Origin: Tranzscheliella williamsii
Lineage: Eukaryota > Basidiomycota > Ustilaginomycetes > Ustilaginales > Ustilaginaceae
Assembly (NCBI GenBank): GCA_023212725.1
Contig: JALBYF010000063.1
Span: 1 to 64,000, forward strand
Direction of reading: 5' to 3'
DNA length: 64,000 nucleotides
Made by a program: the position numbers and the translations under genes. Under the pieces are notes generated by a model. That model saw only the letters and a program-made list of their open reading frames with translations. It was not told where the DNA came from and searched no databases. Below, piece by piece: positions 52,167 to 62,431 of this stretch (positions within the stretch are counted from its first letter, which is position 1; every line of letters begins with the position of its first letter).

Positions 52167-55113
52167 GCCGACACTGATCTCCCATATATTTCACTTCCCG
52201 TAAAGTCTGTTGGGATCGTGCTGCAGCTGGCTGGGTGGGTATAAGATAGGGTCGCTCCAGGCACCTGGCTCACTTGACAGGCTCTCTATGACAGAACATA
52301 GCGGACCGGTAAAGGGGCAAACGGATGTAACCGAGATCGGAGACCCCCTAGCCGCCGAACGGATAGATCAGTCAGGGAATCGCTGTTCGACTGCAACAAT
52401 GGCGAAGGTATCGTTAAGCAAGAGAATTTGGCGACGGGCCGGAGTTGCGCAGTATTCCTTGTCCTAGGTCGGTCGCAGGCCGTTGCACAGCGTACGGACA
52501 AAGCGGTGCTGCTGAAGCGAGAGTGGAAAGAACAAAGCAGATGCAAAGACCGGCTGAATGACCGGAAGGTATCACAGAGCGACGTGCTGGTAGCTGAGGC
52601 ACCATGGGGCGGCTGTAGTGAGCATAGACAGTGGCGAGGTCAGAAACCACTTCGTCGGCGCAATAGCTATGACGATGAAGACAAAGATCGAGAATGTCGC
52701 TGAATGAGGCGGACACGCGGGGTAGCTCGATAGAGTCCACCAAGGTGCTGTACTTGGTGACTGTTTCTGTCGACGACGGAACGGAGCTGGAGCGCTCGCG
52801 CGTGATCAGAGCGTCGAGAAGGAGGAGAAGGAAGCGTGATGTTTTCCAGTACGCAAGGGAAGGCAAGGGACGTTGAAGGAGGAGGAAAGGGAAAGGGTTA
52901 CGAACGTATAGTTCTTCCTTGACAGTTGCTCCGTCCTGCCTTGGGTTCGGCAGCGTCTCGGGATAAAGTCGGCAAGGTTTAGGAAAATACAAATAAGAGC
53001 AAGAGGCAGTACCGCTCTGCTTGATCCGAGGGATAGACACCGCCTCAGCCTCGGGGATCTGCAAAAGACTTCAGTCTATAGCCAACAATAGCGGCGCGCA
53101 TAGAAGAGGATGCAAGGGCAGGAGGATAAGAATTACAATCTCAGCGGGAGCGTGAAGAATAAGGATAAAGCGAAGAGGCGAGGAAGGAGAGGACTGGAAA
53201 GCGTGCCAGATGAGGGGGCCACAGGAGCACTGTCGTGCCCTTATTCACATCGCCCGCTCTCCCTTGGCGTCTGTCTGCGGCTGGGAGGCTGACCGATTAG
53301 ATCCGTCCGCCGCGTTCCAAAGCAGGGATAAGCATGGATCGACAACACAGTCGACATGCCCCGAGCCGATTAGACATGCAGCGGACCAAATGCACACTAG
53401 CCAATGTGAGTAGTATTATTATCAAGCACATGCAGCCCAGGAGTGCCGACGTCTGGGGAGTTTCGCGCCTCTAGCTCTCCGTTCTCGATGTCAGGGCGGT
53501 TGCTCTTCCCCACCGTTGTGTTGCTGTCGCTGGACCGTGTTGGATAGTCGGCTCACAAGACCAGCGAGAAGTCTGGGTTCTAGACCATCGCGATTCATTA
53601 CGGAGAGGCCTGCGCCTGGGGTGGAGTATATGAGGAGGACCGGTTCAACCTTATGCAAGTCAGCTCAGCATGAACCTTCTTTTCGCCTTTTCTTTCCCTT
53701 CGCACTTCTCTCAGACAAGCCACCTCGGGAAAAAGCGACCCGGCTTTTCCGCGCGTCGCCTGTCAATTGGGAAAGGCTAACTGCGCAAGCAGCGCGACGT
53801 GGGCGATAGACCAGTCACGCAAGCGCACCGAAACGATTTGCAGATGCGGGCCCGACCCGTCACAAGTCTAAGCGTGAGTGGAAGTGTGGGCAGGGACTTG
53901 CGTTGTTGCGCACTGCTTTTTATCCGGCCCTGCCGCAAAGTGGCTTACACCTAATCTGAGCGTCATCTTGCTGCGGTCCTTCTGGGCGTCCGGCTCACAC
54001 CTACGTTGCTACGCCGGCTGTCACCGCTCGTAGAAGGAGCCCTTACGTCTCAATGAAATCGCTTATTCTTGTCACGACGCAGTCTGTCTCACTGGGCAGG
54101 CCAGTCTTAGCGTGATTTGGGCGGTGAGTCGATTCGGAAACGCTCATCACAACACTGCGCATCGAGGCACTGCACAAGTTACAATAATGGGAGAACCGAG
54201 CCGGCCCTGCCGGGCCCTGTTGGGTTCGAATGGAAAGCCTGTCTCGGCTAAGTACTGCTACTGCCTTAAGGCAAGAACACGTATCACCGAAAATGGTGAC
54301 ACTTCCGAGCTCAGCTAGAAGGAGAGTTGACGCTAGTCGGGGCTGGTGACGAAGTGCGAAATCAGTCGCATCCAAGAGGCGTCAGGCCCGGAGAAGGTCT
54401 TTCCTCTTGTCGAATATCCTGGTTGCAAATCCGGATGTAAACGGCTTCTATTGCGACTTGGCGCGTTTAATTCGTTCGATTTCGAAGCCGGCTGTCATCG
54501 ACACAAGTTACAGCGACAGTGCAAATTCGTTCGGTTCTGCATGCAGCCCGGCAGCGTGTGACGTGAGTCAGCGTGCAGGCTCGTCTCGCTCTGATCAGAC
54601 ATTTCGGATTCTGGTAGACAACATCTCCGCCAGCCAAGCCAGTGTGACGGAGTAGCGCATAACTTTGGTTCCAATCCTCCGGCAGCAGCTGGATCTAACA
54701 ACACGTCAGACCACGCACGCTTTGACGTTTTCAGACAAACACTACTTTCCGCCTGAGGACGCAGCCCTTTGCAGCAAGGGGATAGGAAAATAAGTCACTC
54801 TGCCCCGGCGACCGGTGAAGGCCGCTGACAAGAACATACAGCTGATACCACACCAACTTGGATCCGAGTCAACCCGATTTCTACCTCCGATGGGCACCAG
54901 TAAGATGCAGACACAGCCTCTCAGAGCAAGCAATTCCGATGCTTGCACATCGCGGTGTTGAATAGTCCGTTGCTCACGAAAATGTTTGGAAAAAGAGTGT
55001 CAAGCATGACTAGCAGTGAGATCCAGGGGATGGTCAAATGTCCACAGCAGTAGCTAAGTGTTGGACAGCACGGAAAAGAAAACAAAAGATTGCCTCCGAG
55101 GAGCGTGGGGATA
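52167..55113. other. Gene-poor region upstream of velvet-B
   Basis: 2947 bp between the velvet-B start and the deubiquitinase stop, both minus strand. From about 52.4 to 53.2 kb the minus strand is pyrimidine-rich and contains a 200-codon open frame without an early ATG or a domain. I read this as a long leader/promoter of velvet-B rather than a gene. The stretch 53.3-55.1 kb shows no coding bias, tRNA or repeat. Confidence 0.5.
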
Positions 55114-58100
55114 CTACAGTGACTCTAGTCCTTCGTCACTATCGACACTACCATTGGCGGGGCTTGGTGCCCTGCTGGAGGAAGCAGGAGATATGCCGGT
55201 GCTCGACCAGCCTTGGCCATTTCGCTCGCTAGGAGGATCATCTCGCAGATTCATCGACCAGCCTGGAGTGTCGTCCGATGATCCATCACCGCTCTCGTCG
55301 TTCACCGTTTCGCGGCTAGCGGAAGCAGCTAGATGCGAAGGCACCACGTCGGCCCGCGTCTCGTCCGCCAGGTGGGTCTCTTTGGTCTTCGCCGCCTCTT
55401 GGAACTTCTGCCTCGACTTACCCCCGATCGGACGAGTGGTCCTTCGGCGGTAGAACAGTAAGTACGCCGAAGAGCTCTTGACACTCTCAGGATTGGCGAC
55501 CGGTCGCACACTCGAGTCATCGAACTCGTACCACTTGCCGTCCGCCGGACTCTTGGCAAACGCTGTGTAGTGTCCGCCGCCAAGGCCGCCAAAGTGATTG
55601 TCGACTGCATAGAGGTCGTAGATCGGACTGTCGGTGGCGACCGCATCATCATTGTCCTCTAAAGGACGCAGGATGCCGGAGCCGAGCATGCTTTCGGAAA
55701 GCTCTTCGCCTGTAGCCTGAGCCTCTTCTTGTACTCTGCGCACCGCCTTTGTGCCTTCGACCCGGTCCGTCAGATCTAGCCCTTCCAGCGGAAAGTCGAC
55801 AAGCATGTTGAGCTTGTCACGCGAGTGTCGACCAGCACTGAATCGCTTTAGGTGCACAACAAGGATATCCGGTGCCTTCCACAGGTCGAACTTCTTCGTG
55901 GCCTGGCGGAAGTCTTTACACGACGGACAGTACCATGGGTCATCTTCTCCTAGCTGCTCTTCCTTGGTGAACTCGTCCATGCAGTCCTCGATAGTCAGCC
56001 TCTTCGATTTGGCCGGCCCAGCCTTCTCGGCTTCGCGGATGTCCTCATCCACTGCGGCCTGATATGTGCCCCAAGGTTCGTCGCCATTCGACTCGGAAAC
56101 GCCGACTACTTCTCGGTCTTTGCTAGGCCAGGTGCATACCAGGGCTCCGCCGGTGAAGACCAAGGGTACGACCCTCGAAGATGAATCCTTCTTCTTTGTT
56201 GAGATTATCGGGGTATCATCAACGATCTCGTCGGTGTTTACAACGGATGTGGCGGTGGCGGCAACACTCTTCTGTAAGCGAGCTTGACGTTCCTCGAGCT
56301 CTTCCGAAAGATGCTCTGCGCTCGATTCACTGCCTTTCGGAAGGCCTTGCCCGATCTCCGCCAAGCTGAATCTGACGACGAGACCAGGTTCCTTCGCCGC
56401 GGCACCTGAAACATTGGGATGTTGGACAATGATGGCAGTATCTGGATCCTGCTCATCGCCCTCTACAGCCATGTCTTGCACTACGACGGTTTCCCCATTT
56501 TCTCTGATCTCTGTGACGGCATCACTGTCAAGGGTTGCTTGCTGAGAAGCAACCAGCTCCACGCTGTTCTCGCCTTGCGAGATACCATCCACCATCTCCC
56601 AGTCAGACAGTTTCCCGTTGCTGCCACCATCCAGAATGACTTCTTGCGCGACACTGGGCTTTGAGGCAGCTTTAAGATTCTGCATGTCGGGAGCGAAGCG
56701 ACCGTATCCTTCGATGACGGCGTTGCGAATTGCTTCGAGATCATTGACCTGGCTTTTAGGTATCGAAATAAGGAAAGGTACGCCGGCAGCCTCGTATCGG
56801 GTGCGTTTGTTGACGAATGCGTGGGACGACGATGACGATGTTGAGCCCAAAGAAAACTGAGTAAAGACCGGAACGATTGCATACTCTTCATCCGGTATGT
56901 CTAGAGATCCTTCTGCTTCCTCCACCGATCGGTGATAACGGTAACCGCGCTGCTTTGGTGGCCGAGGAGATGTAGCCACCTCCCAGAAGAAGACGATATC
57001 AGCGTCCTTGATGTCGATGACGGGCTCGTAGTCGTCATACCACTTGTATATCTTGTGGTGCCAGACCTCGCCGCAGACCAGTTTCTTGCTCTCCACACCG
57101 AAGTGTGCAGCAACCTTCTGCCGGAGCTTACTGACCGTCGAACCTGCGGGAACTTGCACATCGAGCTTCTGCATCGGCTGCTGGGCTCCCAGCGGTACAA
57201 AGTAGACCTCACCTCGCCACATCTTCTTGTTAGGGATGGGCAAGGTCAAGTACATGAAGGGATCGAACTTGATGGACACTTTGCTGCATTCGGGACACAC
57301 CAAGGTGCTTCGATATTGCCCTTGGAAAAGATCCACAATGACGGAATCGTTCCTCGCCTTGTATATATCCCATTGGCGCTTGGCAAATGCTACCAGGTCC
57401 CTTTCGTTGCCACCTTCCCAGTCTGGAGCTTCAATGTATGGCTTCTTGATGATTCTATTGAGATCTTCATGAAGCCCGTCGAGAAGGAAGGCCAGAAGCT
57501 CTTGGCTGTCATGCTGCGCGTACCCGCTAAATTGCGGTGCGAAACGCGAAAGTGCAGATTTGAACTCTCTAGGCCAGAAAGAACCGCCTTGGCCATTCCA
57601 GATGTTGTTGATCAGGCTGCCGAACGCATCTGCGATAGCGCCACCCATCCCAAGCGGATTGTCGGTGTTGAGCTCGTCTCGGTAGACGCCAGAGACAAAG
57701 TATTGTTGTAGCTCGTATGTATTGCTCATGCACTGAAGCGCACTGTTCATGAAGCAGGTGTTGCCGAGATTGTTGAGTCCCCGAAGACCGCGCGACCGGC
57801 CCATTGTACGGTCCAGTGCTGTCTGTGACCGAGTAACACGAGCCTGGATGTCGTCCGAGAAAGGAGAGGGGACCGAAGAGGCGCTAGTCCCTCCCTGCTG
57901 CAGATTGCTGAAAAAGTCGCCCTGTTGAGCAAAGATAGCCTTATTCCCGGACACAGGCTCCGCAGGCGCAGGCTCCGTGATCCAGCGACCTGCGACGCGC
58001 GTTTCCACAGCTAGAGTAACTTCCATCTCTTCGATACCCAAGGACCTCAATGTCACGTCCGCCTTGTAGTCTTTTGGCTTGTCCTCACCGGCATCTATGT

Positions 58101-59361
58101 ACTCGACGCCCTCGCTGTCTGTCCGGTGAATGGCAACAAGCCCAGAACGGTATTCGTCGTCAGTGGGCTCCGGCAGATGCCAAAACCGCACGTCCGTGTC
58201 GAGTACAGCACCGAGGTCTAAGCTTTCCATGGCCTTCGTCTTCAGCTCGGACAGCGGCGAGCTCACCGACATGGTGAAGCAAGGCACACCGGACCCTTGC
58301 GCTGTAGCGTTCTGGACAATTTTCAGAAGACGGATGACCGGCGGATAGAATTCGACGCTTTCTTGCCCAGGATTGAGTCCTTCGATAACTCTGCGGGCGA
58401 AAACAGGTCCAGCGACACCGTACCACTTGACCAACAGATCCCAGCCTTCCTGAGGGACCATCTCGTAATCCAGATGCTCAGTGATGTTAACTTTCAGTTG
58501 ATGCTGACCTGCTGTCGAGTTTTCGTCGAGCAGGGAGCTGTTGTCGACTGGGCCTACGGGATCGCCGCCACTTTGTGTTTCTGGCTCCAGCTGACCGGAG
58601 CATGCTGCACTCCAGCGTCGGTACCATACCCTGCTCATCAGGTACCAGGTGTCTCCGGCGCGCAAAGGCCTATTCTTCATAGGCCGAATGACGGCCAACT
58701 GTTCTTTACCCTCAGGTCTGGAAAAGGTTGTGCGAGAAACATCCACCGGAGCGTCTATAGCTTCCTCGTAGGAGGGTAAGTATCCGGTTGTTGACATGGT
58801 ATCAAGGGTCGTCGGGTTCGTGTCCGGTTTCGAGGCGCGATCATCGAGCCGTAGAGACTTTTCCGTCATAAGAGCCTCGATGTTCTTGTCTTGATTGGAC
58901 ATGGTCGGATAAGCGGCTGCGATGTCGGATGAAGAAATGCTTTCACGAAGAGGAGTTGGCAAGAATTGTGTGGCGCCAAGGGTCTGTTGCTCAACCGTGT
59001 CTGGTTCGCCGAAGTCGCTGTCGGAGCGGGAATACGCAGATGCTTGGTCAGCCTCCAGGTCGCTGCTGTTCTCGTCAATGATAGGACTAACAGTGCGAGC
59101 TCGCTTATATGATCCAAGCTGGTTCAGACGAGCTGCAGAGAAGTTGAGAGTTGACCTGGGCTGAGGGCTATGGAGCGGAGAAGTTGCCGGTCGTCGAACG
59201 TTGATGCTGGAGGAGCCGCAAGTGTTTGAATCCGACAAGGTGTCGTTCTGCAAGGTTGATGCCGCCTGGTTGTCGAGGTCAGAGAGAGCAGATTCAGAGA
59301 GCGCGCTTTCTTGCTGCTGGTCTGGCAATCTAATACTACCAGTGCTGTTATCGAAACGCAT
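55114..59361 (-). CDS. Ubiquitin-specific protease, UBP12/USP4-USP15 type (DUSP-UBL-USP)
   Basis: About 1415 aa from the ATG at 59359-59361 (MRFDNSTGSIRLPD). The frame continues upstream to a TAG|GTGGAAC sequence at 59416 that could be a splice acceptor, so a short upstream exon is possible. Residues 1-220 are disordered. A DUSP domain begins near residue 235 (DTWYLMSRVWYRRW), then a UBL-like region. The USP catalytic domain has its Cys box GLNNLGNTCFMNSALQCMS (C536). A zinc-ribbon C-x2-C (STLVCPECSKVSIKF) and a long insert follow, and the His box GLGGGHYTAFAKSPADGKWY (H1264) closes the domain. Catalytic residues appear intact. It removes ubiquitin from substrates; the yeast relative is Ubp12. 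No introns are needed inside the domain. Confidence 0.92.
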   Translation of the reverse strand: MRFDNSTGSIRLPDQQQESALSESALSDLDNQAASTLQNDTLSDSNTCGSSSINVRRPATSPLHSPQPRSTLNFSAARLNQLGSYKRARTVSPIIDENSSDLEADQASAYSRSDSDFGEPDTVEQQTLGATQFLPTPLRESISSSDIAAAYPTMSNQDKNIEALMTEKSLRLDDRASKPDTNPTTLDTMSTTGYLPSYEEAIDAPVDVSRTTFSRPEGKEQLAVIRPMKNRPLRAGDTWYLMSRVWYRRWSAACSGQLEPETQSGGDPVGPVDNSSLLDENSTAGQHQLKVNITEHLDYEMVPQEGWDLLVKWYGVAGPVFARRVIEGLNPGQESVEFYPPVIRLLKIVQNATAQGSGVPCFTMSVSSPLSELKTKAMESLDLGAVLDTDVRFWHLPEPTDDEYRSGLVAIHRTDSEGVEYIDAGEDKPKDYKADVTLRSLGIEEMEVTLAVETRVAGRWITEPAPAEPVSGNKAIFAQQGDFFSNLQQGGTSASSVPSPFSDDIQARVTRSQTALDRTMGRSRGLRGLNNLGNTCFMNSALQCMSNTYELQQYFVSGVYRDELNTDNPLGMGGAIADAFGSLINNIWNGQGGSFWPREFKSALSRFAPQFSGYAQHDSQELLAFLLDGLHEDLNRIIKKPYIEAPDWEGGNERDLVAFAKRQWDIYKARNDSVIVDLFQGQYRSTLVCPECSKVSIKFDPFMYLTLPIPNKKMWRGEVYFVPLGAQQPMQKLDVQVPAGSTVSKLRQKVAAHFGVESKKLVCGEVWHHKIYKWYDDYEPVIDIKDADIVFFWEVATSPRPPKQRGYRYHRSVEEAEGSLDIPDEEYAIVPVFTQFSLGSTSSSSSHAFVNKRTRYEAAGVPFLISIPKSQVNDLEAIRNAVIEGYGRFAPDMQNLKAASKPSVAQEVILDGGSNGKLSDWEMVDGISQGENSVELVASQQATLDSDAVTEIRENGETVVVQDMAVEGDEQDPDTAIIVQHPNVSGAAAKEPGLVVRFSLAEIGQGLPKGSESSAEHLSEELEERQARLQKSVAATATSVVNTDEIVDDTPIISTKKKDSSSRVVPLVFTGGALVCTWPSKDREVVGVSESNGDEPWGTYQAAVDEDIREAEKAGPAKSKRLTIEDCMDEFTKEEQLGEDDPWYCPSCKDFRQATKKFDLWKAPDILVVHLKRFSAGRHSRDKLNMLVDFPLEGLDLTDRVEGTKAVRRVQEEAQATGEELSESMLGSGILRPLEDNDDAVATDSPIYDLYAVDNHFGGLGGGHYTAFAKSPADGKWYEFDDSSVRPVANPESVKSSSAYLLFYRRRTTRPIGGKSRQKFQEAAKTKETHLADETRADVVPSHLAASASRETVNDESGDGSSDDTPGWSMNLRDDPPSERNGQGWSSTGISPASSSRAPSPANGSVDSDEGLESL

Positions 59362-60055
59362 CGGCCTGACTAGGACGTTATCGACTACCAGCGCAACTTC
59401 GTCTCGGTGTTCCACCTATACGAATCGTTGCTAATACGTGCCTTGCTGATGCTGGCTGATCCAGCTGCAGTGCCCCTTGCTGAGTTGACTTGACAGAAAC
59501 GAGCTCGTGGTCGGATCCTAGCTAGCAACGATCCTTCGCTGTCTAATGCTAGATACGCTGCCTTGCGCTCGAAGCCAATAGCGAGACAGTGCAATGTCCT
59601 GAATGAGCTCGGTAGGTCACTAAAAGTCTGGCTTCGTCACCAGCGAACGCTGCGATGTCATTCGGTGATAAACTATAAAGAGGGAAGCACGACACAACTC
59701 TCACCGCGATTATGAGGCTCGCAAGCTAACGTTTCGGACCCTCTTGATTCGTTATTTGTCAACTCAAACCACTAAGGAGGCTCGCTCGCCAGGTCTGATC
59801 TGTGTCCAAGTATTACTATTCTATGATTTTGGCGAATTCACGCTTGCAATTGTAACCCTTATAATGATTTTTCTCCCATTTTTTTCTCTCGTTGTCCAAT
59901 CCTTTTTTACTGGCCAGGTTGATCAGCGAAAGCGCAATGCAAGAGTATGGTACCGACGCTCCAGGCGGGACAAGATCGCTGATCGAGTGCGTCGTATAAG
60001 CTAGAATACAATGATGTGGTTGCAAATGCTAGTGAAGGTTGAACCAGTCGAATGA
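59362..60055. other. Intergenic region between the deubiquitinase and BCS1
   Basis: 694 bp with the deubiquitinase promoter (and perhaps a short first exon) plus the BCS1 3' region. A T-rich stretch lies at 59860-59920. No other gene is seen. Confidence 0.45.
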
Positions 60056-62143
60056 CTAACCATCCGAGTGGTCTTGTTGGTGACGGAGTTTGTTTTCGGC
60101 AAGAAAAGCTTGGATCGCAGCGCGAGGCTCATCAGGGAAGCGGATGAAGAGCCCTTGAAGCTCGGCCATGCTGACGCCACCCGATGCGGCGGGCAAGGTG
60201 CGTATGGATCGCGGGCCAGTTCGCGAACGCAGTTGTGACGGCTCTTCCGATGAAGGACCTTGCTCCTTAGTGGTTCGAGTAGCGAGCGGCGCGCGTCCGC
60301 TAGGGTCTAAACCCACCGCTTTGCGCCTAGCCACCGCTTCTTGGCCGACAATTTGACTGAACTCTGCGGCAAGTTGCTCGATCTCGCTATCGGCTGCACC
60401 GATAAGCTGCGCTGAGCTAGAGGCGCGTGAGATCGTTTCTTGACCAGACGCTGGCAAGGTAGCTGATGGTGATTGCGCCATGGCGTGCTTCGCCCCTGCA
60501 GCGTCTGTCGGAAGCGGAATGCCAGCTTGCTTCATCTTTTGCTCCCTGAGCGTGGTTTGGTAGAAACGGATCATTAACTCCTGAATCTGCTCTGGCTCGG
60601 CATCGCCGAGTTCGGTGATTACATCGACCCGTCCAGGCCTGATCAGTGCTGGGTCAAGTCGCTCGATATGATTCGTAGTCATGAATATAATCCTGCTTTC
60701 TCCGCTGGCCACACCGTCCAGAGCGTTCAGCAAGCCTGAGAAGGTAACTGAAGCCTGGTATCCGTCTTCTGCGGTTTTTTGCCTCCCCAAAAATGCCGCA
60801 TCGACATCTTCAAGCAGCAGAATGGACCGCTCCGGCGCATTCGAAAGTAGGTGGTTGAGCTTGTCATCTGTCAATCCCCTTTCGGACAAGTTGAGCAGAC
60901 AGATGTTGAAATCCAAGTGGCCAGCAAGGGCAGTGATGAAGGAAGACTTGCCGCTGCCTGGTGCACCGTGCAAGAGATAACCACGTCGATATGGAATACC
61001 TCGTTCGGCGTACCAGTGATCCCTCTCCAGAAATCTCTTGACGTCTCCGACAATGGCTTCTTTCTTGCCTTGCCCGAGCACGACACTGCCCAATTCCCTC
61101 GTTCGCCTTGGCTGTCCGAACGGCCGCCATTCTGGACCCCAGCTCGTGTAGATGACCGTTTTTCCCTCGGTGGATGCAAGCGCAAGCTGTCTCGCTTCTC
61201 CAAGAAGTTCGGGGAAGAGGTGTGCGTAGGCGAACAATGTGGTCAATGTCACGGTCTCCCACGGCGCTCCGGTGGACAGATCGACCATCTTGCCGTCGCG
61301 TTCTCGAGTCAGCCGCATCCAGACACCTTTATACCTGAACCAGTGTGTGCCTGGGCCCGGGACTAGCGAGAACCGAGCCGTTCCACGCTCAGCAGCTTGG
61401 GCATGTGGCGTCGAAGCGGAGGCGTGGGGCGTGTAGTTGGTTTCTACCGACAAATCTCGGCTCAGTATGCGGACTGGCGAGATGGTGGAGCCGGTTGACG
61501 AGATGGCCAGCGGGTTGTGCACGTCGTCTGATCCGTTAGATGGCGGCGTTCTGAGTTTGTCACTGCCTTTGCTTCTTGTCGGGAGCCGCTTCGCTGAATC
61601 GTTCCGCAAACCGAGAAACTCGACCAGGCTTTCCTTCTGCGGCTTTCCCAAAAGGCCGCTTTCCCGCATCGATTGCGCTCGCGCCTGAGCTGCCATCCAA
61701 TGGAGGAACCACGGATGGGCCCTATCCTTGGACGGTATCTCGAGTGAGATCAGCAAGCGCCTCTGCGCCGCAGAGGCTGCCACCTTGGTGCCTCTTCGCA
61801 GCATGGCCACAGCTCCACCGAACACCATCAGCCCAAGTCCGCCCTTGAAGATCGGGTTGTCGGCCATCAGGTCCGAGAGGAACGATCCGGACCCAGATGC
61901 CGAAGCATCATTTGCGTCCGGAGATCGAGAAATACCGAAGGCTGCGTTCGCTTTGCCCGAGTGGGAGCGCAGGGCCGTCTCATCCTGGCTCGAACTTGCT
62001 TCTTGTTGGTCTCGGGACAAGGACACCGCCGGGTCGGTAGACGACGAAGCACTTACCGTAGGGTCTTGCCCATGTACACCCTGTTGCCCAAATCGCTCCG
62101 GATGCTGATGCCGGCGATCTACAAGGGCCCTGGAGCTCAGCAT
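60056..62143 (-). CDS. BCS1: Mitochondrial AAA chaperone Bcs1
   Basis: Intronless, 695 aa, ATG at 62141-62143. A Ser/Gln-rich N-terminus precedes the single TM segment near residue 100-116 (GGLGLMVFGGAVAMLRRG). The Bcs1-specific region follows (RRLLISLEIPSKDRAHPWFL, HWFRYKGVWMRLTRER, LTTLFAYAHLFPELLGEAR). The AAA domain has Walker A HGAPGSGKSSF near residue 392, Walker B ILLLEDVDAAF, TTNHIERLDPALIRPGRVD, and a C-terminal lid ending MAELQGLFIRFPDEPRAAIQ. The yeast protein is 456 aa. The excess comes from a longer N-terminus and a ~120-residue disordered insertion in the lid (about 550-665). It translocates the folded Rieske protein during complex III assembly. It is divergent from NCS6 (288 bp between starts). 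Confidence 0.93.
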   Translation of the reverse strand: MLSSRALVDRRHQHPERFGQQGVHGQDPTVSASSSTDPAVSLSRDQQEASSSQDETALRSHSGKANAAFGISRSPDANDASASGSGSFLSDLMADNPIFKGGLGLMVFGGAVAMLRRGTKVAASAAQRRLLISLEIPSKDRAHPWFLHWMAAQARAQSMRESGLLGKPQKESLVEFLGLRNDSAKRLPTRSKGSDKLRTPPSNGSDDVHNPLAISSTGSTISPVRILSRDLSVETNYTPHASASTPHAQAAERGTARFSLVPGPGTHWFRYKGVWMRLTRERDGKMVDLSTGAPWETVTLTTLFAYAHLFPELLGEARQLALASTEGKTVIYTSWGPEWRPFGQPRRTRELGSVVLGQGKKEAIVGDVKRFLERDHWYAERGIPYRRGYLLHGAPGSGKSSFITALAGHLDFNICLLNLSERGLTDDKLNHLLSNAPERSILLLEDVDAAFLGRQKTAEDGYQASVTFSGLLNALDGVASGESRIIFMTTNHIERLDPALIRPGRVDVITELGDAEPEQIQELMIRFYQTTLREQKMKQAGIPLPTDAAGAKHAMAQSPSATLPASGQETISRASSSAQLIGAADSEIEQLAAEFSQIVGQEAVARRKAVGLDPSGRAPLATRTTKEQGPSSEEPSQLRSRTGPRSIRTLPAASGGVSMAELQGLFIRFPDEPRAAIQAFLAENKLRHQQDHSDG

Positions 62144-62431
62144 GTTTGTCTAAAAGGTAGGAGCCAGCCCGCGCGAGCCATGACGACGCTGCTATATGGC
62201 AACCTCAGACTTTCTTCTTGCGCCTCCACAGGCGACCACTCGTCGAAATGTCGGAAGACGGACAGGGCCGCCAACAGAAATCGAAGCAGCGTAAAATTCA
62301 GGAAGGGCGGTCCAAGATCGGGAAGCTGGATTCGAACATCGAAATGCTGTTGCTCAGCATCCCTATTACCACAGCCACCGCCCTGACGTTACACACACCC
62401 AACTCCTGCGGCTGCGAGCGGCTTTGATACG
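62144..62431. promoter_or_regulatory. Divergent promoter region BCS1 / NCS6
   Basis: 288 bp between the two start codons, serving both genes. No motif is recognised. Confidence 0.5.

Noticed and set aside
52414..53064. 216-codon minus-strand frame upstream of velvet-B
   Set aside because: It has no ATG near its start and no recognisable domain. Its composition matches a CT-rich leader, so it is more likely 5' UTR or promoter.
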